Assembly (NCBI RefSeq): GCF_003060885.1 | Contig: NZ_QAIG01000005.1 | Location: 1,015,093 to 1,079,092 of the forward strand | Direction of reading: 5' to 3' | DNA length: 64,000 nt | From: Pseudomonas sp. HMWF032 | Lineage (GTDB): Bacteria; Pseudomonadota; Gammaproteobacteria; Pseudomonadales; Pseudomonadaceae | In this document: piece by piece, positions 60,001 through 64,000 of the stretch | How positions within the stretch are numbered: position 1 is the first letter of the stretch | Layout: every line of letters begins with the position of its first letter | Notes under the pieces: generated by a model | Seen by the model: only the letters and a program-made list of their open reading frames with translations | Told to the model about the DNA's origin: nothing | Database searches by the model: none | Made by a program: the position numbers and the translations under genes

Positions 60001-61992
60001 CTTTTGCAATCAGCGGTTGAGCGCTTTCCGCTGATGCCTCGTTTGGCGCTGGAGCGCGCCCAGTTGCAGAAGAATCATGGGCAATACAGTGAGTGTCGCG
60101 CGACGCTGCAAGAAAGCTTCCGCATCAACCCCTTGTGGACGCCGACTGTTCGTCTCTATGTGGAAAGCCTGCTGGATGAGGGCGATAACCTGGCTGAGGC
60201 GGAAGCCTTGTTAAACCGTGTGCTCAGCCGAACGCCAGACAACCATGAGTTGCGTGCTTATCTGAGCTATGTACAAGGCGAGTGTGAAGCATATGGTGAG
60301 GCTGTTCTGGGGGCCGAACGGATTCTGCGCGATGAACCAGGTAACGCCTGGGTATGGAACCAGTTAGGGCGTTACAGCGTTGCTTTGGATGATGCCGGGC
60401 GACCGCTGCGTCTGGCTCATGAATTGGTCAAGTTGCGTGCCGGTGATGCGGATGCCTGGTTGGCGCTGGCTGAGCACGAACAGGACGCTGCTGGGCGTGA
60501 AGGCGCCTTGCGTGAGGCCTTGAGATTCAACCCACGCCACCGTGGTGCGCACGAAAAACTCTTGGACCTGCTGTTGAAGTCCGAGCGTTTTGACGAGTTG
60601 CATGAGCTGTTGGCCGCACCATGCTGGGGAGGTGCAACGCCGGTTGAATTGGCGGTCTTCGGGCCTAGAGCGACCTATAACAGTGGTAAGCACGACGCTG
60701 CGCTGGACGAGTTGCGCCAGTTGCTGGTGCGCCACAGGAACAGTTTTGACGCATGGCGTGAGCTTGCGGACTGGCAAGATAGCGCGGGGCACTACTCGGC
60801 ATACGTGGAATCAGCCAGAGAAATGGTGCGCCTGGAGCCCAAACTGGCGATCTCCCATGGGTTTCTCGGGCATGCGTTATTGCTCAATGAGCAGAGCGAA
60901 CAGGCGCTACTGTCGTTTTCACAAGCCTTCTGTCTTGATCCCGGTTACACCTTTGCCGGTCTCAACGAGTTCGATCTGCAGCTGAAGTATGGCCGCAAGG
61001 ATGATTGCCGGGCTGTTTTGGCGCGTCTATTGGAGACGCCTACCGCCTCTCAGCCTTCGATTCTTCTCAGGGCATTGGACTTCGCTCAGGCGCACAGTGA
61101 TGTGCAACTTAAACAGCGGGTGCTTGAGCCTTTATGCCGAGATGACGATAACGCAGGCGCCTGGGCTGATGTGCTCAAACGGTTTGTCGCGCCAGCACGT
61201 GATCCAGAGTTGTGGCCCATTGTAGAAAAGGCTGCTTCTGAGGGCGCATTACACCATGCAGCTGCGCTTTTCTGGTTAAAGCACGAGGATGCCCGTTGGC
61301 TACCCGGCTCGCTTTGGAAAGGTTTTAGCAGGCTATTGCTCAATGACACCCGGCATGCGGCCAAGCATGCCATGTTGGATTTGTTGGCTGAGCGCGAGAA
61401 TGCCAACAACCTGCTGGATCGCACGTTGCAAGCCAGCTGTGAGGCGATGCGCAGCGATGGCATGATCTGGGGGATGGCCAGTTATGCATTGGCGAATCAG
61501 GGACTGTACTGGTCAATGCCCCACTGGCTATCAGATTGGGCACAGCGCACTGACATCCCGGCCTGGGGGCTGAATAATCTGGCCTTGGGGTTACGCGCAA
61601 CGGGTCGTGATGAGCTGGCTGCGGCCGTATCCCGCAAGTCGCTTGAACAGATGCCTGAGAATCATGAAGCCATGATCTGGCTTGCGGCTGATGCTGCAAA
61701 ACAAACAGACATGCAAGCGCTTGGCATGTGGCAATCGCGTTATCAGGGGGCGCAGCTACGCCCTTATTTCGCCTGCATGCAGCACATGCTGGATGGTTAT
61801 GCCGAGGCCGTTGAGCACGCCGATAGCGCGAGAGCTGTGCGCTACTTTTCGACGGCCAAAGCGGTTGCCCGTGGCGGTAGCCATAGCGCTTATCGCCGCT
61901 TGCGGCGCGAGCTGGCTTACCGCTTGGCCTTTGGGCCGTGCACCCATGTATTGCTGGCGCCATGGCGCTACTTACAACTTCGTTTTGAATAA
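57022..61992 (+). CDS. Giant TPR protein with an internal C39-like cysteine peptidase domain
   Basis: 1656 residues, no signal peptide. About 300 N-terminal residues of TPR-like helices, then a C39/papain-type domain (about 302-425): RQHHMTCAPATLTALSAFWGRP with Cys319, SGHLQAVVGYD with His396 and IRDPGQAQ with Asp414, a Cys-His-Asp triad. Then some 1200 residues of irregular TPR helices (for example ALQVRPNDPDLLLGLADFYGRSGELE, AFCLDPGYTF). The DNA is lower in GC than its neighbours. ATG 57022 follows AAGGA at nine bases; ATG 57013 lacks spacing. Stand-alone transcription unit between yejK and a TAXI gene. Cytosolic; partner and substrate unknown. Confidence 0.82.
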   Translation: MSSTLTSTTFLAPEPLAQLEALMDQGHFQQAHRLATRHGDYRQWRGAAAMVMASRLSAHLGAPRLADALAYLGYRRYPEAAETRLRYARFLLARRGQFRAWIFLQQFGSWVPESPALHAEWLSFSAYLFALLRDFTRSAAYSERALVLRPQGPWLLVERAYCLEQEDRFTEALECCEQALRLTPSSRSALIQAAMLEVQLNRENQALDRLRSAADASESSGLCAQLVDLLIEVGELDEAEHWLARAEAFSPLLEKGLARWYAGRRCDIASLRGAYAEARELAVQAGGPFYSKVAEQLQAPQGQRCLLPVSFVRQHHMTCAPATLTALSAFWGRPVAHLEVAEEICYDGTSYQAERAWAERNGWLVREFTADWATSCALIDRGLPFTLSVQYTGSGHLQAVVGYDQPRGTLLIRDPGQAQFGECLAESLFATQRASGPRGMVLLPADQAYRLEGLEFPERHLWDNYYRLLCALEVHRREDALSALAELQATASEHRLYFQAQRALAWYDGRETQVLDATEVLLQHFPDDSNLILSKASSLSVLQSRGVQLAWLEQHCQARWSDPLIVVRYANLLADGGGQGATVQYLLNQALRQAPGQAPAWNALASLRWGEGMREQSCELYRFAACLHAANEGYSNQYFRALRCLGRTEEGMHFLRQRHQQLGALAAGPSITLSECLEEVGDAHGARDVLEQALQVRPNDPDLLLGLADFYGRSGELELNYQLLLRAETLCRRGAWLRASVIYSQRSGGDIQQALLWCQEAAELDPLNLSLHRLYAQLLRQSAGEEAVDAYVEALAYRFEHHAGIAEFAVERAQRRSLEAAEATLRRLLHSHPQNAWALRELAVVLARLGRSQEALSLCMHVLAIDPQDTYCHSTHGFVLLQSGQREGAQDAFRKALQRSADNEYASNMLLETCAGQDDVLQSLDYVHAELVRQVTFGEGWMAYQQQAQKLLDPQVLLEQLGEALRQRPDLWQLWVIVARQQALEGHVEQAEALLQSAVERFPLMPRLALERAQLQKNHGQYSECRATLQESFRINPLWTPTVRLYVESLLDEGDNLAEAEALLNRVLSRTPDNHELRAYLSYVQGECEAYGEAVLGAERILRDEPGNAWVWNQLGRYSVALDDAGRPLRLAHELVKLRAGDADAWLALAEHEQDAAGREGALREALRFNPRHRGAHEKLLDLLLKSERFDELHELLAAPCWGGATPVELAVFGPRATYNSGKHDAALDELRQLLVRHRNSFDAWRELADWQDSAGHYSAYVESAREMVRLEPKLAISHGFLGHALLLNEQSEQALLSFSQAFCLDPGYTFAGLNEFDLQLKYGRKDDCRAVLARLLETPTASQPSILLRALDFAQAHSDVQLKQRVLEPLCRDDDNAGAWADVLKRFVAPARDPELWPIVEKAASEGALHHAAALFWLKHEDARWLPGSLWKGFSRLLLNDTRHAAKHAMLDLLAERENANNLLDRTLQASCEAMRSDGMIWGMASYALANQGLYWSMPHWLSDWAQRTDIPAWGLNNLALGLRATGRDELAAAVSRKSLEQMPENHEAMIWLAADAAKQTDMQALGMWQSRYQGAQLRPYFACMQHMLDGYAEAVEHADSARAVRYFSTAKAVARGGSHSAYRRLRRELAYRLAFGPCTHVLLAPWRYLQLRFE

Positions 61993-62000
61993 CGTGTTGT

Positions 62001-63329
62001 TTACTCGGGCGCGGCTTGGTTCTTCGCCTTGAGGCTGTGAAGCCGCTCAACCACATAGCGCAGGTGGATATGCAGCTCATACAGCTCGCTGGAGTAGGAC
62101 AGCGGCACCTCGACCCGCGCCAGTTCGTCCTCAAGGCGTTCCAGGCGAGCGATTTCGGCGTCCAGGTCGCTGGGTAGGCTGCCCTTGTACAGCTGCTGAT
62201 CGATTTCGCGCAGGTGCTTGTACCAGCGGTAGATGCGCGCGCGGATGCGCCATTGGTAGATCGGGCCGATGGCCTTGAACAGCGGGAACAGCAGCACCAG
62301 CAGCGGAATGGCGAGGATGATGTAGCGGTCGGCCAGCGAGGCGATGCGAAACGGCAAGTAGCGCTGCAGGATCGGCAGGCCCTTGTCGTAGTAGTACTCG
62401 GCTTCGCTCAGGGTGTTGAGTGACAGCGGCGGCTTGGCCGGGTAGCTGCCGGCCGGGTCGAGAAGGCTGCCGTGTTTGAGCACGGTTTTCGCCGCTTCGA
62501 GAATCAGTGGCGTAAGCGAGGGGTGAAAGGCTTCGCCGGCCACCAGCGTGGCGACCGGGCCGAGGGTGACGATGTCACGGTCTGGCGTGTTGTGTTGCAT
62601 GTCGAGCATGCCTTCACCGACCTCCAGGCGGCTCAGGTAGGGCAGGCGGGCCAGGTAGGCTTCGGTGCGGCGCAGGCTGGCTAGGCGTACTTTGGGCTCC
62701 GCCGCCAGGCGCTGGATCAAGGCATTTTCGGCGGGGCCGACGAAAAAGGCCGCGTCCAGTTCGCCCGCGATCAGCGCCTCAGCGGCCTTGCTGCCGCCCA
62801 TTTGTTGCCAGTGCTGTGGGTACTGTGGCGGCTCGATGCGGTTGGCGGCAAATAGCGCGGCGGTTACTGCCTGGGTGCCACTGTTGGCGGAGCCGATGGC
62901 CAGGCGCAGCTTGATCAGATCGCTCAGGCGTTCGAATTTGGCCGTGTCACCGAGAAACAGCCACAGCGGTTCGCGGTACATCACGCCCAGGCCATTGAGG
63001 GTGCTGCGCGCCTCGTCGCTCAGCGTCAGTTCCTGGCCGCTCTGGACCAGGGCCAGTTCCACGTCGCCGCGACCCAGTTTGTCCAGGTTGTCCGCAGAGC
63101 CCGCGCTCTCCACCAGGTCAAGACTGAAACCCTGCAGCGCCAGTTCGTCTCGCAGCCGCTCGGCAAAGGTGTGGTAGCCACCGCCCACTGCGCCGGTCGC
63201 CATGCGGGCATGCATGGGCGGTGGTGGGGCGACAAAGTAGAAGAGGGCACCGACCAAGGCGGCCACTACGGGCACGATCCACAGGTTGGTCAACAACATA
63301 ATCTTTAGGTCGCGCAGGATTCTTCGCAT
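62001..63329 (-). CDS. TAXI-family TRAP-type solute-binding protein with membrane anchor
   Basis: 442 residues. An N-terminal hydrophobic segment (about 13-34) anchors the protein; MATGAVGGGYHTFAERLRDEL (43-63) and SGSADNLDKLGRGDVELALVQSG are the TAXI (TRAP-associated extracytoplasmic immunogenic) family text, followed by TALFAANRI and the C-terminal half. A second membrane helix (about 333-355, YIILAIPLLVLLFPLFKAIGPIY) and a coiled C-terminus (LDAEIARLERLEDELARVE) are unusual for a binding protein. No TRAP permease is near. AAGGA precedes ATG 63329. Convergent with the TPR giant, eight bases apart. Confidence 0.84.
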   Translation of the reverse strand: MRRILRDLKIMLLTNLWIVPVVAALVGALFYFVAPPPPMHARMATGAVGGGYHTFAERLRDELALQGFSLDLVESAGSADNLDKLGRGDVELALVQSGQELTLSDEARSTLNGLGVMYREPLWLFLGDTAKFERLSDLIKLRLAIGSANSGTQAVTAALFAANRIEPPQYPQHWQQMGGSKAAEALIAGELDAAFFVGPAENALIQRLAAEPKVRLASLRRTEAYLARLPYLSRLEVGEGMLDMQHNTPDRDIVTLGPVATLVAGEAFHPSLTPLILEAAKTVLKHGSLLDPAGSYPAKPPLSLNTLSEAEYYYDKGLPILQRYLPFRIASLADRYIILAIPLLVLLFPLFKAIGPIYQWRIRARIYRWYKHLREIDQQLYKGSLPSDLDAEIARLERLEDELARVEVPLSYSSELYELHIHLRYVVERLHSLKAKNQAAPE

Positions 63330-63687
63330 TGCAGTTCCTTGGCCGTGCTCTGAGTGCGTAAAGGTTAACCGTCCGGCGTATTTTCCGCCTGTTGCCCCTG
63401 TGCACGTGCGTCGTGCGGGGCTGTGCCTGGCACTCGATTTAGAGCGGAAACGAAGCGTCAGACAGCTTTATAAGCTTCTGGAACGCGTTTTTCAGGGTTT
63501 CCCTATAACGAATTCGTCTTTATGGGCAATGATGGCGCTGTGATATCAATATTTTGGCGTCAATAAAACGAACAACAACCGACCGTTGCCCCATGACGGT
63601 TTAACCTGTTCCGCGGTCTGTCAGGGATGCTCTTCCGTGGTTTCGCTCTAACCCGGCTGTTGCGGGTTGAACGTAGGAAGGTGGCCT
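63330..63687. other. 358-base intergenic region
   Basis: Divergent spacer between the TAXI gene and a new plus-strand gene. An AT-rich patch at 63531-63575 (GTGATATCAATATTTTGGCGTCAATAAAACG) is a likely promoter zone. No gene, repeat or terminator recognised. Confidence 0.5.
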
Positions 63688-64000
63688 ATGCCCCGAACCC
63701 TGCTCTATATGGCGGTAGCCCTGCTTGCCTCAGGTGCCACGCTTGCATTCTTACTGCACGAGCCTTCAGCGGGCAACGTCGCTGTTACGCCTTCTGCCCC
63801 GTTGCCTTCTGCTCTGGCTGCGGCGCCGTCCACCGGTTTGCTGCCGCACAAGCCATTCAGTGCGCCGTCGGTTGCCGCCGTGGGTGTGGTCGCGAGCACG
63901 CCAGTTAAAGACGTAACGGTACAAGCGGCTGCACCGGATGACGATGTGGTTGAGCTTTGGGACAGCCGTTCGCTGGTGCCTGAGCAGCAAGACGAAATGA
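63688..64000 (+). CDS. Exported or membrane-anchored Ala/Pro-rich protein, start only
   Basis: The frame is open from ATG 63688 to the window end (104 codons) with AGGAAGG about six bases before the start. A hydrophobic N-terminus (MPRTLLYMAVALLASGATLAF) is followed by an Ala/Pro/Val/Ser-rich low-complexity stretch and an acidic part (DDDVVELWDSRSL). It looks like a signal-anchored periplasmic protein whose functional domain, if any, is beyond base 64000. Family not recognised. Confidence 0.7.
   Translation, partial: MPRTLLYMAVALLASGATLAFLLHEPSAGNVAVTPSAPLPSALAAAPSTGLLPHKPFSAPSVAAVGVVASTPVKDVTVQAAAPDDDVVELWDSRSLVPEQQDEM

Overview
The window is a chromosomal stretch of a Pseudomonas-type gammaproteobacterium. 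Overall GC is high. Typical Pseudomonas content includes a PctA-like chemoreceptor, a gcvH-gcvP-sdaA-gcvT operon, a DauA-like D-amino-acid dehydrogenase, ArsJ/GAPDH arsenic genes, DUF1302/DUF1329 pairs and REP-like palindromes. Gene density is high. There is no rRNA, tRNA, integrase, transposase, prophage or CRISPR array.

Layout. 1-6782: a chemoreceptor cut by the window edge, a HerA/DUF853 ATPase, an Alx/TerC manganese exporter with a long structured leader, small lipoproteins (one frameshifted) and an M14 carboxypeptidase. 6826-12822 (minus strand): a glycine-cleavage/serine-deaminase operon with a sigma-54 promoter and phased activator sites upstream, but without glyA. 13388-19237: a DUF1302-DUF1329 export pair followed by a giant LuxR (LAL) regulator. 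19247-27627: mixed housekeeping genes: SirB1-like, leucine dehydrogenase, SOS gene yebG with a LexA box, psiE, a SWIM-SNF2 helicase, an AraC regulator and a periplasmic binding protein. 27821-33757: an arsenic island with acr3 divergent from arsC-arsR fusion, arsH, a tyrosine-phosphatase-like gene, ynfA, GAPDH and arsJ. 33980-40886: a DMT exporter, an AAA ATPase lying between two copies of the polB 3' end, SOS-controlled polB, and rlhA. 41092-47361: small membrane genes, an SDR, yaaA, phoH, moaCDE and a truncated haemoglobin. 47428-56866: a YejM-like sulfatase, DauA-like dehydrogenase, a GlxA-type regulator, SnoaL, GIY-YIG, GST, glutaredoxin, DUF4344 peptidase, PPK2 and yejK. 57022-64000: a 1656-residue TPR protein carrying an internal C39-like peptidase domain, a TAXI binding protein and the start of an unrecognised exported protein.

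How the genes work together. The ars island covers arsenate reduction (ArsC), As(III) export (Acr3), organoarsenical oxidation (ArsH) and the GAPDH/ArsJ arsenate-extrusion route, with an ArsR domain as likely repressor. The gcv operon turns glycine into C1 units, CO2 and ammonia, and serine into pyruvate. Two LexA boxes tie yebG and polB to the SOS response. The most unusual items are the TPR-C39 protein, the duplicated polB tail around the ATPase gene, intergenic repeats that overlap neighbouring stop codons, and the phosphatase-like gene inside the ars operon. All function statements rest on motif recognition by eye; no database search was run.
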